DNA of 64,000 bases from Viola odorata (lineage: Eukaryota; Streptophyta; Magnoliopsida; Malpighiales; Violaceae): the NCBI GenBank assembly GCA_963691705.1, contig OY829539.1, positions 2,730,501 through 2,794,500 on the forward strand. The letters are read 5' to 3'. Positions 1-10,461 of the stretch are shown piece after piece (the first letter of the stretch is position 1; each line of letters begins with the position of its first letter). A program made the position numbers and the translations under genes. The notes beneath the pieces are model-generated. The model did no database searches. It had not been told where the DNA came from and saw only the letters and a program-made list of their open reading frames with translations.

Positions 1-1337
1 GCCTTTTGGAATAGGAAGAAACATATAATAGAATTACCTTATGAAAAAGATTTTAATGAAAGAAATATACCTACCAAAGCTAGACTTATACAAATGAATA
101 AAGAATTATTAGAATACTGTAAACAAGAAATAGATACTCTATTAAAGAATAAACTCATTAGACCAAGTAAATCTCCATGGTCTTGTGCTGCTTTCTATGT
201 TCAAAATCAAGCAGAAATAGAAAGAGGAGCGCCAAGATTAGTAATTAATTATAAACCTTTAAATAAAGTATTACAATGGATAAGATACCCTATACCTAAT
301 AAAAGAGATTTAATCAAAAGATTAAATAGAGCAACTATATTTTCAAAATTTGATATGAAATCAGGATTTTGGCAAATCCAAATCACTGAAAAAGATAGAT
401 ATAAAACTGCATTCACAGTACCATTTGGTCATTATGAATGGAATGTAATGCCATTTGGATTAAAAAATGCACCTTCAGAATTTCAAAATATAATGAACGA
501 TATACTAAATCCATATACAAAATTCACTATTGTCTACATAGATGATGTACTAGTATTCTCAAAATCTATAACAGAACATTTTAATCATTTAAACAAATTT
601 TTAAAAATACTAAAAGAAAATGGATTGGTAGTTTCAACTACTAAATTAAAATTATGTCAAACAAAAATCAGATTCTTAGGATTTGATATTTACCAAGAAA
701 CAATTAAACCAATAAGAAGATCAATAGAATTCACTGATAAATTTCCTGATGAAATCAAAGATAAAAAATAATTACAAAGATTTTTGGGATGTCTTAATTA
801 TGTATCAGACTTTATTAAAAACCTAAGAGCTACTTGTTTACCATTATATCAAAGACTCAGAAAAAATCCTCCACCATGGAATGAAAATATGACACTTATT
901 GTTAAAAATATTAAAGAAAAAATTAAAAACCTTCCATGTTTGGGAATCCCTAACCCTTTAGCCGATTTAATAGTAGAAACAGACGCATCTGACATCGGTT
1001 ATGGAGGAATATTAAAACAAAAAGAACATGAAAAAGAACAATTAATTAGATATTGTTCAGGAATATTCAACAATTAAAAAAGAAATTTTATCCATAGTAT
1101 TATGTATATTTAATTTCCAAGATGACTTATTTAATAAAAAATTCTTATTAAGAATTGATTGTAAAAGTGCAAAATATATTTTGGAAAAAGATGTTCAAAA
1201 TATAGTTTCTAAACAAATCTTTGCCCGATGGCAAGCTTTACTATCAAACTTTGATTTTGAAATTGAATTTATAAAAGGAGAAAATAACTCTTTACCTGAT
1301 TTCTTATCTCGAGAATTTTTACAGGGAAAAATTTGAT
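1..1337 (+). pseudogene. EPRV polyprotein fragment: reverse transcriptase and RNase H (copy A)
   Basis: This is the 3' part of a caulimovirid polyprotein that starts upstream of the window. The RT palm is clear, with a DMKSGFWQI block and the catalytic YIDDVLVF motif near base 537; the RNase H start (VETDASDIGYGG) lies near 975. The frame is broken by an in-frame TAA at 769-771 and, near 1062, by a deletion of about 23 bases relative to the inverted copy B, which shifts frame. The remaining RNase H (ending near DFLSREF) runs to a TGA at 1335-1337. RT-RNase H directly followed by a second ORF, with no integrase, fits florendovirus-like or petuvirus-like EPRVs. The family is recognised with fair confidence; the genus is recalled, not searched. 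Non-functional. Confidence 0.85.
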
Positions 1338-2412
1338 GGCATCACAAAAAGGAAAAGAAGTGATGACAACACAAAAAGAATGCAATAGAAAAACCAAATC
1401 ATCCTATGCCATGAATATACCAACTACTCCTAACAAATATGAACCACTCAGATCCATTTCATCCAAAACTGTCCATTCACAACTCGTATCTCCAAATACT
1501 TTCCTATTACCACAACCCCAAGAAATATTTGCTCCAAAGTACCTCCAAGCACTACAGGTCCAACCTCCAAAATCACCAGCTACTATTACTAGTAAACCTG
1601 CTTTTACACTTCTTGGAACCCTTCCTACCAAACCTTCACAAACAAAAGGCCAAGGCCCAATAACTAAACCTTTTGTCAAAAGTATTAGCTATATTGAGCC
1701 AGAACACGGAAATGAACTTAAAACAATTGTATCCAATATATTTCCAAAAGATTTTCTATTCATCCCAGACTCCCTAGAAAAAAACAGAATATTCTATGAG
1801 TTCATTCTTGTAGACACCGATTCGGTTGAAATAGTTCATGTTGAAGATCTCAGATATCCTAACAAATACTCTTATTCCAAATACAAAATCCTAAAAGTAT
1901 TAACCTTATCCGATTGGAACATGAACCCTTATACTGAAAAAACCTTTTCTTATCCCTTTCAACCAACCGGATTCAACTATCATGACTATCAAAAAGCATG
2001 GCAACATGCCTTTTTATATTCAAATTATCACCACTCCTGGTTTTTCCATTTTCATAATGATATACCAAGAAAATTCCCTCATTGGTTTTACCAATGGTGG
2101 AAATACTTTGGAGCATCAGAACTTGCCTATCCCCCAACAGTCAGCGAAGGTTTTGAAACTTTTCAAAAAAATTATCACTCTCAAATCATACCAAAACTAA
2201 TGTCTTTCACTTTCATGTTCAAAATACCCTGGATAATATACTGGGATTTTGACATTGTTGACCGTAATGCTGCAGAACCACCCATACTGACAAAAAGATG
2301 GAAAGTGAAATGGTGGAAAAGTTTTCCACAAGAACAGGCATGTAAAAACACAGTATTACTTAAATTAGCCGAAACCACAGTTACCATTGCCAGCTCCCTC
2401 TTCTACTTATGA
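1336..2412 (+). CDS. EPRV ORF2, unknown function (copy A)
   Basis: This ORF of about 358 codons starts with an ATG that overlaps the polyprotein stop as TGATG (1335-1338). That tight overlap suggests coupled translation. The N-terminal 110 residues are Pro/Ser/Thr/Gln-rich and look disordered. The C-terminal two thirds are aromatic-rich, with clusters such as HHSWFFHFH and HWFYQWWKYF, which suggest a folded domain. I see no membrane segment or enzyme motif. Florendoviruses are known to carry a second ORF of unknown function after the polyprotein, and I infer this is that ORF. Homology to copy B ends near 2392, so the last residues come from junction sequence. It is open in this copy, but expression is unlikely. 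Confidence 0.7.
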   Translation: MASQKGKEVMTTQKECNRKTKSSYAMNIPTTPNKYEPLRSISSKTVHSQLVSPNTFLLPQPQEIFAPKYLQALQVQPPKSPATITSKPAFTLLGTLPTKPSQTKGQGPITKPFVKSISYIEPEHGNELKTIVSNIFPKDFLFIPDSLEKNRIFYEFILVDTDSVEIVHVEDLRYPNKYSYSKYKILKVLTLSDWNMNPYTEKTFSYPFQPTGFNYHDYQKAWQHAFLYSNYHHSWFFHFHNDIPRKFPHWFYQWWKYFGASELAYPPTVSEGFETFQKNYHSQIIPKLMSFTFMFKIPWIIYWDFDIVDRNAAEPPILTKRWKVKWWKSFPQEQACKNTVLLKLAETTVTIASSLFYL

Positions 2413-2476
2413 AGCTCACTTGCTAGATCTATTAGCTCGAAATACAGAACATCCATCCTCCTCAACTCTGCCAGCT

Positions 2477-3553
2477 CTACCAGCTCCCTCTCGAAGTGGA
2501 AATGGTAACTGTGGTTTCGGCTAATTTATGTAATACTGTGTTTTTACATGCCTGTTCTTGTGGAAAACTTTTCCACCATTTTACTTTCCATCTTTTTGTC
2601 AATATGGGTGGTTCTGCAGCATTACGGTCAACAATGTCAAAATCCCAGTATATTATCCAGGGTATTTTGAACATGAGAGTGAAAGACATTAGTTTTGGTA
2701 TGATTTGAGAGTGATAATTTTTTTGAAAAGTTTCGAAACCTTCGCTGATTGTTGGGGGATAGGCAAGTTCTGATGCTCCAAAGTATTTCCACCATTGGTA
2801 AAACCAATGAGGGAATTTTCTTGGTATATCATTATGAAAATGGAAAAACCAGGAGTGGTGATAATTTGAATATAAAAAGGCATGTTGCCATGCTTTTTGA
2901 TAGTCATGATAGTTGAATCCGGTTGGTTGAAAGGGATAAGAAAAGGCTTTTTCAGTATAAGGGTTCATGTTCCAATCGAATAAGGTTAATACTTTTAGGA
3001 TTTTGCATTTGGAATAAGAGTATTTGTTAGGATATCTGAGATCTTCAACATGAACTATTTCAACCGAATCGGTGTCTACAAGAATGAACTCATAGAATAT
3101 TCTGTTTTTTTCTAGGGAGTCTGGGATGAATAGAAAATCTTTTGGAAATATATTGGTTACAATTGTTTTAAGTTCATTTCCGTGTTCTGGCTCAATATAG
3201 CTAATACTTTTGACAAAAGGTTTAGTTATTGGGCCTTGGCCTTTTGTTTGTGAAGGTTTGGTAGGAAGGGTTCCAAGAAGTGTAAAAGCAGGTTGACTAG
3301 TAATAGTAGCTGGTGATTTTGGAGGTTGGACCTGTAGTGCTTGGAGGTAGTTTGGAGCAAATCTTTCTTGGGGTTGTGGTAATAGGAAAGTATTTGGAGA
3401 TACGAGTTGTGAATGGACAGTTTTGGATGAACTGGATCTGAGTGGTTCATATTTGTTAGGAGTAGTTGGTATATTCATGGCATAGGATGATTTGGTTTTT
3501 CTATTGCATTCTTTTTGTGTTGTCATCACTTCTTTTCCTTTTTGTGATGCCAT
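2477..3553 (-). CDS. EPRV ORF2, unknown function (copy B)
   Basis: This is the inverted counterpart of copy A's ORF2, open for about 358 codons, with scattered substitutions and the same disordered N-terminus and aromatic-rich C-terminal domain. Its ATG (3553-3551) overlaps the stop of the RNase H frame as in copy A. The last few residues differ between copies because both run into the central spacer, so the natural C-terminus may be missing from both. Function unknown. Confidence 0.7.
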   Translation of the reverse strand: MASQKGKEVMTTQKECNRKTKSSYAMNIPTTPNKYEPLRSSSSKTVHSQLVSPNTFLLPQPQERFAPNYLQALQVQPPKSPATITSQPAFTLLGTLPTKPSQTKGQGPITKPFVKSISYIEPEHGNELKTIVTNIFPKDFLFIPDSLEKNRIFYEFILVDTDSVEIVHVEDLRYPNKYSYSKCKILKVLTLFDWNMNPYTEKAFSYPFQPTGFNYHDYQKAWQHAFLYSNYHHSWFFHFHNDIPRKFPHWFYQWWKYFGASELAYPPTISEGFETFQKNYHSQIIPKLMSFTLMFKIPWIIYWDFDIVDRNAAEPPILTKRWKVKWWKSFPQEQACKNTVLHKLAETTVTISTSRGSW

Positions 3554-4095
3554 CAAATTTTTCCCTGTAAAAATTCTCGAGATAAGAAATCAGGTAAAGA
3601 GTTATTTTCTCCTTTTATAAATTCAATTTCAAAATCAAAGTTTGATAGTAAAGCTTGCCATCGAGTAAAGATTTGTTTAGAAACTATATTTTGAACATCT
3701 TTTTCTAAAATATATTTTGCACTTTTACAATCAATTCTTAATAAGAATTTTTTATTAAATAAGTCATCTTGGAAATTAAATATGCATAATACTATGGATA
3801 AAATTTCTTTTTTAATTGTTGAATAATTCTTTTGTGAAGCAATCCATATTCCTGAACAATATCTAATTAATTGTTCTTTTTCATGTTCTTTTTGTTTTAA
3901 TATTCCTCCATAACCGATGTCAGATGCGTCTGTTTCTACTATTAAATCGGCTAAAGGGTTAGGGATTCCCAAACATGGAAGGTTTTTAATTTTTTCTTTA
4001 ATATTTTTAACAATAAGTGTCATATTTTCATTCCATGGTGGAGGATTTTTTCTGAGTCTTTGATATAATGGTCCAATTTTGCAATTGTTGTTCAA
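3553..4095 (-). pseudogene. EPRV polyprotein fragment: RNase H (copy B)
   Basis: An open stretch covers the RT connection region and RNase H, including VETDASDIGYGG and a DFLSRE-type C-terminus, and ends in the stop overlapping ORF2. RT is absent because the virus-derived homology stops at 4071. The first codons of the ORF (4095-4072) belong to a differently joined segment. It preserves the sequence missing from copy A near 1062, which is how that deletion is recognised. Confidence 0.8.
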
Positions 4096-4233
4096 TTTTT
4101 GCTATCTGATGAAGAAGACTTATACCTAGAAAATACTAGTAGTGAAGAATTGGAATTTATTGGTAGCGGAGCCACTTGCCAGCACTTCCGGCGGAGGTAG
4201 AGGTAAGAATATTGATTGGAATATTATTTTTTA
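4072..4233 (+). other. Junction segment, possible third EPRV fragment with primer-site-like motif
   Basis: This short stretch lies between the EPRV arm and the Athila copy. On the plus strand it has an acidic reading frame (LSDEEDLYLENTSSEE) and then TGGTAGCGGAGCC at 4161-4173. The latter resembles the tRNA-Met primer site of caulimovirids (TGGTATCAGAGC) with two changes. I infer a leader or early-coding piece of the same EPRV in plus orientation; this is weakly supported. The last 25 bases are AT-rich with no recognisable content. Confidence 0.4.
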
Positions 4234-6073
4234 TCGAGCATTAACAAAATTGAAAAACCACCTCATGTAGTGATATACATCTTCAACCTCATAACACACA
4301 GAATAGACAAGTCATTCGACAAACTACACCTGACGAAAACATATCCAGCCTTAGAAAAGCACCTGCATCAGACTAATAAGATAACGACCCTATCAATCAG
4401 ACTTTTCCAGACCAAGCCTATTAACCAGCAATCCTCACCTAGATATGTGTTTGCACTCGCACTCAAAATAAAATATGTGTTTAGGCTATCACTCAAGAAT
4501 GCAAAAAACACAGTACGGGCAGAGTTTGCACGTCAATCCGAGTACTGTAGAACACAAGCATGGGCAATCAATGATCGGAAAAACAACGCATCAGAAAAAA
4601 GAAAGAAAAGGGATGAAATGAGCTAGAAATGTGGAAGAGAGAAGCAGGAGATGGATATAAGAGAAATGAGGGGAGAAAAGAAGGAAAGAAAAGAAAAGAC
4701 CATATATAACCTGGATGGATTCCTTGGCTTAGGAAAAAGGCGAAGTGGCAAGGCAGCTTTCATCAAGGGCACCAAGTTATTCGAGGGCTAGACAGAGGTC
4801 TTCTTTCGAGGGCAGGAAACTCTTTTCTTGTTGAGGCTTCGGATGCGGATACTTCCTTTGTTCACTTAATGCCCCCCTTCTTGTATTTTGAATTCTTCTT
4901 TTTCTTTTTCTCTTTTTTTTTCTTTTTTTTTCTTTTTTTTTATATATATATATATTTTTGAAGAGGGAGGGGGCACGAACCGATTACAAAACCTTTGATT
5001 CTTTCGGGGCATGAAACTTTTGATTTTTCACTCGGCGCTTGCCCTTGATTTGCTTCCAGCATCGATGGTGACTTCTTTTTCGCTTCCCCACACTTGAACT
5101 TGTTGGGGGCTCAATTTCTTTGAATGATCTAGGGCTCGAAATGTTTTGAGAATTTTTTTTCGATTTTATGCTTTTTCTTGCCCTAGATTTCTACTTTTTG
5201 CTTTTTGCTTTGAAGTCTTTTGCTTTTGTCTGCTTCCCCACACTTGAACTTGTCTACACACTTTAGGTGTCTAGCCCTCGACATTACCCTCAATAATCGC
5301 TACCTCACCTGCCAAGGAAAAAGATCAAGAAAATACAAATGGTCAGGAAAGAATATGAAAAGAAGGGGGACGTTGCGGGCATGAAAACAGAAGAGAAATG
5401 AGGGGGAGAAAAGAAAGAAAAAGACATTGATGCGAAGTTTTCTGTCATATCTAAGCTTTCCCATGACTAATAGTGACTATACCTAGGGATATTATGCAAA
5501 CCTAGCCAGTGCCTAGTCAAGCATATGTCACACATGAATAAAGGGCATGAAGCTCAAGTGCTCACAGGGTTCAAATTGTGACTACTGGTGTCTAGGGCAT
5601 GATTGGACATAAGGGCTAGCAGGTCTAGATATGCATGTTCAGGCATAGATGCAATGAATGACAAGTTTCTCCTATGCATCAGAATTCAAAAATGTATGTA
5701 AATTATGAGGGTTTTAAAACGGGGCAGTGGGAAAATTCCTAGCAAAGATTAAAATTAAAATCCGAAATTTTTGAAAAATCCAAAAATCATGCAATTATGC
5801 AATAAGCGGAAAATAAACACGCAAACATACACAAATAAATCCCTCCCCACACTTAGGCAGCGCATTGTCCTCAATGCGGAAAGGGCATACAAAAGAGTTC
5901 AAAAGAAATTAAATGAGTACAGTACATAAAATTAAAGGAAAGCAGTAAAAAAAATTTTAAACCCTCCTCGAGGGCAAGAAAAAGATAAGGGAAGGAGAAA
6001 GGGGTGGAACAGCATATGAGATGCCTCTAGTGTGGCCTGTTTAATCGTCGGGACCTCGATGTGTGCTGACTGT
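4234..6073 (-). other. Athila copy 1 long 3' non-coding region
   Basis: About 1.8 kb between the polyprotein stop and the (here displaced) PPT. It holds a long pyrimidine tract with a TA repeat at 4880-4960, which reads as a polypurine run in the element's sense. It also holds several AGTGTGGGGA-type motifs (reverse strand near 5096, 5236 and 5844) and many AGGGCA words. The region is conserved in copy 2. Open stretches on the plus strand here (4216-4626) match no family I know. Confidence 0.7.
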
Positions 6074-8938
6074 CTAGGCCTGGTCAGGTGGGTCTGCCTT
6101 CAGGGGGTGGAAACCTTCTTGTAACAACTCCAATCTGTGGTCTTGCACTTTGGAAATGAGACCCGTGTCTATACTTTGAATTGCAACCACACCATGATCA
6201 TACACCTTCTTGACAAGGTAAGGGCCACTCCACTTATGCTTCACTTTTCTAGAAAAGAGCCTAAGCCGAGATTTGTAAAGTAAAACATGTTGTCCAGTAG
6301 CAAAGGTCTTAGGAGAGAGCAACTTATCGCGATAAGGCATCTTGCCCATTTCGTGGGCTGGACGCGGGGCTGGATTGGAATTGTGTGTCGAGCCCTCGAC
6401 AGTCAAGGCCGTGGCAGCAGTTGGGGCGAGGGGTTTCGTGGCGTCAAGAGTGGTCACGATGACAGCTGGAGTCGCTACCAAGGTTTTGGGGGCAGGAGGA
6501 GTGCAAAGGGTAAGGGCTAGTGTCAAGGGCATGACATCCAGAACAATGGGCATAGTGCGATCATCGGGAAGAGAAGAAACAACATGAGGAGAAGTGATAA
6601 CAGAATTCTCCTCCCAAGCATCAACGACTTCATGCAACTTAGTTGGAATCTCAAGTGTCAAGGCCAAGACGTCCAGTGCTGTGGGTGGGATACTCCTGTC
6701 TAGGGAAAGCTGCAGACAATCATCAAGAGCAAGTTCACAAACATTAGTAGCAACAGGGTTAACAATATCAATGAATTTTACGCTTGAAAATTCAGTGGGG
6801 TGTCTCATATTGTCAAGCATATTGAACTTGATGGTCTCGCTGTCGAACTTTAGAGTAATAGAGGCGTCATGGACGTCGATCTTGGCCCTGGCGGTCCTAA
6901 GGAATGGTCTGCCCCGGAGCATGTCCGAGGCCTTGACAGATTGGGCATTCTCCATGTCAAGAACGTAGAAGTCAGCTGGGTATATGAAATCTCCAACCTG
7001 GACCAAGACGTCCTCCACGACTCCCTTGGGACGGATGACGGATTTGTCAGCTAGTTGGATCGTGGTCCCAGTGGGCTTGAGGTTTTCAAGGCCTAGACTG
7101 TTGTATATCGTCAAGGGCATGACGTTGATACCTGCACCAGAATCACACATAGCTCTACCAATATCAGTAGTACCGATTTTACATAGGATGGAGAATATAC
7201 CTTTATCCTTGCACTTCGGTGGTAACTTTCGCTGCATCGCGGCCGTGACATTCCCACCTACACAAATCTTTTTCACACCTATCATGTTACACTTGTTAGC
7301 ACACCAATTTTTCAAAAATTTAGCATAACGAGGAACATTTTTAATAGCCTGCAGCAAAGGGATGTTAACTTGCACTTTGTTAAACATCTCAAAAATCTCA
7401 TGGTCTTCATCATGCTTCTTAGAGTTGACTAGCCTTTGAGGGAAATGTGGCTCAAGGATTTTATGGATGTATTCTTGAGTGAACTCATCTGGCTCATCAC
7501 TCTTTTTTGGGGAGTCCTTTGGAGATGGGATGCGGTCTACCATGACATCATTAACTTCGGGTTTCTTTGCTGGAAGTTGTTTTTCTTCTGTCTTGGTCTC
7601 GACAGTTTGCTCAGTGTCGAGGCCTGGATGCGCAGACTTAGATATTTCAGCATCTGGGCCTGAATACTGAGGTATTGTCGAGGGCAGTTGAGTGTCGCTG
7701 AGGAGTGTCATGGCACATACGCTATGCCTCAGGTTGGCTTCTGTATGCTCAGGAAGTTTGTCCCCATTCTTCATTGCTTTCATTTCGGCAGCCATGATAC
7801 TCATTTGCTTTTGCAAATCCGCAACAACATTCTTGAGATGAGATGCTTTATCAACCAGCGGGACGGTGAAGGTCTGACCTTGAGGAGGTTGCTGTTGGTA
7901 CTGATTGCTATGGTAACTAGGCATGGGCATGAAGTTCTGGATGTTGAAGGGAGGAGGGTAAGTTCCATACTGATTCTGCTGGGGCGGCTGTCTAGGGCAA
8001 GATATCTGCTGGTTGGTTACCCCACTGAAATTGGGATGTTGCCACATTTGATTGTAATTCTGGTCGTATGGAGTCTGGTTGTAGTTACCCAGGACATTGA
8101 CTTGAATTTCTTCAGGAATAAAAGGGCAAGCATCTGGGGCATGATCTATAAAATTGCAAATCTGGCAAGTTTTACCCTGGACAGGTTGTCCTGCTGCCAA
8201 ATTCTGCAGCATGCCCGTGATAGCAGCCAACTGATTTTGCATTGCAGCCACTTGGGTACCTTGATTGTTGTTGTTACTACTTCCAGGGGTGGAATTCTTT
8301 GCCATGAGCTCAATTATAGCTTTGGCAGCAGCTGGGGTGAGAGCAGTAAGAGAACCGCCGCTTGTGGCATTTAGCAACGCCTTGTCATGGGCCCGTAAAC
8401 CTTCACAAAAATATTTGATGAGGGCATGCTCGATGAGGTTATGAGAAGGGTATAAAGCTTGCATCCTCTTGAAGCGTGCATAATATTGATCGAGATCCTC
8501 CATATCCGTTTGAAGAATAGATACCAATTGCTTGCGAATGACCATTGCCATGGAGGCCGGATAATACTTGTCCGTGAAAGCTTTTGACATTTCAGCCCAA
8601 GAATGAATGGATCTAGGAGGGAGATCATAGAACCAGTCGAGGGCAAGATCCTTGAGGGACCACATAAAGGCACGGAGCTTCGCGTGTTCAATACTAACAT
8701 TGATTGGCTTCATGGCTTCGCAAATAGAGTGCAATTGTTGAAGGTGACGATTAGGGTTTTCCTTGTCATGCCCACGAAAGAGGGGTAGATGATGCATAAC
8801 AGCGGACTTGAGATTCCAGTCATGAGGAACAATGGGCCATACAATACAGCTACTGGGTACCTCAGGAGCAGCATTGAGGTCTTCTATAGACTGATGATTG
8901 GGTGGAGCATCATGCCTTGGAGGGGGTGGGTCAGCCAT
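6074..8938 (-). CDS. Athila gag-protease fused to integrase C-terminal domain (intact 954-codon ORF)
   Basis: Residues about 40-215 are an Athila-type gag capsid region (WSLKDLALDWFYDLPP, FTDKYYPAS, LDQYYARFKRM). A CCHC-like knuckle (CQICNFIDHAPDACPF) is near residue 257. An aspartic protease with CDSGAGINVMPL is near residue 600. A Pro/Thr-rich linker follows (about 740-860). The end (MPYRDKLLSPKTF, then LFSRKVKHKWSGPY) is the GPY/F module of the integrase C-terminus. RT, RNase H and the integrase zinc finger and DDE core are absent, so reverse transcription and integration must come from a partner element. There is no internal stop. Copy 2 has the same architecture with three stops. Confidence 0.85.
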   Translation of the reverse strand: MADPPPPRHDAPPNHQSIEDLNAAPEVPSSCIVWPIVPHDWNLKSAVMHHLPLFRGHDKENPNRHLQQLHSICEAMKPINVSIEHAKLRAFMWSLKDLALDWFYDLPPRSIHSWAEMSKAFTDKYYPASMAMVIRKQLVSILQTDMEDLDQYYARFKRMQALYPSHNLIEHALIKYFCEGLRAHDKALLNATSGGSLTALTPAAAKAIIELMAKNSTPGSSNNNNQGTQVAAMQNQLAAITGMLQNLAAGQPVQGKTCQICNFIDHAPDACPFIPEEIQVNVLGNYNQTPYDQNYNQMWQHPNFSGVTNQQISCPRQPPQQNQYGTYPPPFNIQNFMPMPSYHSNQYQQQPPQGQTFTVPLVDKASHLKNVVADLQKQMSIMAAEMKAMKNGDKLPEHTEANLRHSVCAMTLLSDTQLPSTIPQYSGPDAEISKSAHPGLDTEQTVETKTEEKQLPAKKPEVNDVMVDRIPSPKDSPKKSDEPDEFTQEYIHKILEPHFPQRLVNSKKHDEDHEIFEMFNKVQVNIPLLQAIKNVPRYAKFLKNWCANKCNMIGVKKICVGGNVTAAMQRKLPPKCKDKGIFSILCKIGTTDIGRAMCDSGAGINVMPLTIYNSLGLENLKPTGTTIQLADKSVIRPKGVVEDVLVQVGDFIYPADFYVLDMENAQSVKASDMLRGRPFLRTARAKIDVHDASITLKFDSETIKFNMLDNMRHPTEFSSVKFIDIVNPVATNVCELALDDCLQLSLDRSIPPTALDVLALTLEIPTKLHEVVDAWEENSVITSPHVVSSLPDDRTMPIVLDVMPLTLALTLCTPPAPKTLVATPAVIVTTLDATKPLAPTAATALTVEGSTHNSNPAPRPAHEMGKMPYRDKLLSPKTFATGQHVLLYKSRLRLFSRKVKHKWSGPYLVKKVYDHGVVAIQSIDTGLISKVQDHRLELLQEGFHPLKADPPDQA

Positions 8939-9055
8939 AACAGGTATCTTGGGGTAGACGAACTCAGTGTCGTCGAGGGCAAGATGGAAGAAATTGATGT
9001 CTGGGTGCAGATTTCCTGGTCATACAAATAAAAGAGAAAAATTAGTTCCGTTCAA

Positions 9056-9073
9056 TCCCCGGCAACGGCGCCA
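9056..9073 (-). promoter_or_regulatory. Athila copy 1 primer-binding site (tRNA-Asp type)
   Basis: On the minus strand this reads TGGCGCCGTTGCCGGGGA, the complement of the 3' end of plant tRNA-Asp(GTC), the usual Athila primer. It lies five bases inside the LTR edge at 9079. Confidence 0.85.
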
Positions 9074-9078
9074 AAATT

Positions 9079-10461
9079 TGATCGTCACTCAAATATACTT
9101 AAATTTATCCTGATGCCTAAATGCACAAATAAATGTGTACAGGGCAAGACAGGGTCGAACCACAGAGATTGAAGGACTAATGATTCAATTTAAATGTATG
9201 ACAAAGGGTAAATGCAACCAAAAATAAGAGTAACACTAGGGGGGTTTTATGTCGATTAATACAATAAATCGACGCAGATCAGGGACCTAACAAGAGCTAA
9301 CAAGATAAATAAATAAAGCAATTATCAAGGGCATGAAAGTAAAACACAATCCAGGGCAAGATAATCAAAAGCAATTCGGGGGCAAGAAAATAAGAAAGAC
9401 AGTAAAAGAGATATTAATATGATGGGAAGAGATCTTAGCAAAGGGGTATTCTTAGGTTGCATTCGGGTTAGTTAATCATCGGCGCAAAGATATTTCATTC
9501 TCGTGCCCTAGACATGCTATAGGGGTCTATCACCTCCCCACACTGTCACTGCTAAAGAGATGACCTAGACACCTTGCCATCCTCCCAGGCTCCTCCCCAC
9601 ACTGTCACTGCTAAAGAGGTAACCTAGACACTTCGTCATCCTCCCAGACTCCTCCCCACACTGTCACTGCTAAAGAGGTTTCGAGGGCAAGATAACGACA
9701 AACAAGCAAATATAACAATAAGAATATATTAAACACAATTAGGCCTCTTAACTAATCCTTGCAACCCTTGAAACACCCTTTACTAAGAAGATGAGCTTAG
9801 TCGCTCATGCTAACAAGTAATAAAAATGAATCTAATAAATAACATAAAAGTAAAGAGACAAGAAAGGGAATGAAAGCTTAATAAATACCGGCCGGAGCTT
9901 AAAAGCTCCGATTTGAAGAAGGATCAATGGTGGCGGCTGCTCCAACAAAAGGGAGGAACAAATTCCCAGAAAAGAAACCTAAGAGGCGGCTGCTAACAAT
10001 TAAAATGAGATATCTCCCCTTAGAACCCTAAAACTAAAGGTATATATAGTGTCTTGCCCACAAGAGGACAAAATCCAGCTAAGGGATTACAAAAAGACAA
10101 ATTCCAGCTAAGGGGAAAGAGTGACAGCACATGGAGCGTGTTGGAATATTCTGGAATCTTCTAGATATGCAAGGAATCCCGTGAGAATCTTTGGAGATTC
10201 GTCTCTTTGGCTTTGTAGAGATATCGCGGGCGAGAGACTGCTCACTGGTCTGGTTAGCTTTCGAGGGCTCGACGACATTCTGATCTTCTAGGCCTTGAAA
10301 CTTGAAATACTCAGAAATACTCCAAAAATGCTTCTTTTTGATCTTTTCCTTCTATTGATGTTGATCTGCAATAAAGATTGGAATAAGGGTCAAATAGCGG
10401 AATCAAGCCCCCGAAAGGGCTAGAAAAGAAGGTAAAATCATGACCATGAAACGTGCTATCA
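9079..10461 (-). repeat. Athila copy 1 LTR (1383 bp)
   Basis: Its ends on the minus strand are TGATAGCAC and GACGATCA. It matches copy 2's 5' LTR almost base for base. A PBS flanks the low side (5' LTR function) and a PPT the high side (3' LTR function), so one LTR serves both roles. A TATA box (TATATATA, 10041-10048) is conserved in all three LTRs. A 58-bp unit starting CCCCACACTGTCACTGC is repeated three times (9537, 9595, 9653). Confidence 0.9.

Larger units (their letters stand above)
841..4071. repeat. EPRV tail-to-tail inverted repeat, arms of about 1.55 kb
   Basis: Bases 841-2392 (plus) and 2504-4071 (minus) are near-identical reverse complements holding the same RNase H to ORF2 segment. 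A spacer of about 110 bases (2393-2503) lies between them and contains short AGCTCCCTC repeats. The arms differ by point changes and by the deletion of about 23 bases in copy A. Copy A continues leftward past the arm into RT, while copy B stops abruptly at 4071. Tail-to-tail fragments are typical of EPRV insertions formed by end joining, because these viruses encode no integrase. Confidence 0.9.

Noticed and set aside
4216..4626. Plus-strand ORF of 136 codons, partly open again in Athila copy 2 (16375-16743)
   Set aside because: Lies antisense in the Athila 3' non-coding region, starts in a different sequence in each copy, and the copy 2 version stops earlier. No recognisable family.
6287..8374. 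Several plus-strand ORFs, and their equivalents at 18471-20558
   Set aside because: They are antisense shadows of the gag-protease ORF; they match no family and contain no motif.
9056..9073. A tRNA gene at the PBS positions
   Set aside because: Only the 18 bases complementary to the tRNA 3' end are present; no cloverleaf surrounds them.
9535..9690. Possible CRISPR-like array (three CCCCACACTGTCACTGC repeats)
   Set aside because: The spacers are themselves near-identical and the array lies in a plant LTR. It is an ordinary 58-bp tandem repeat.
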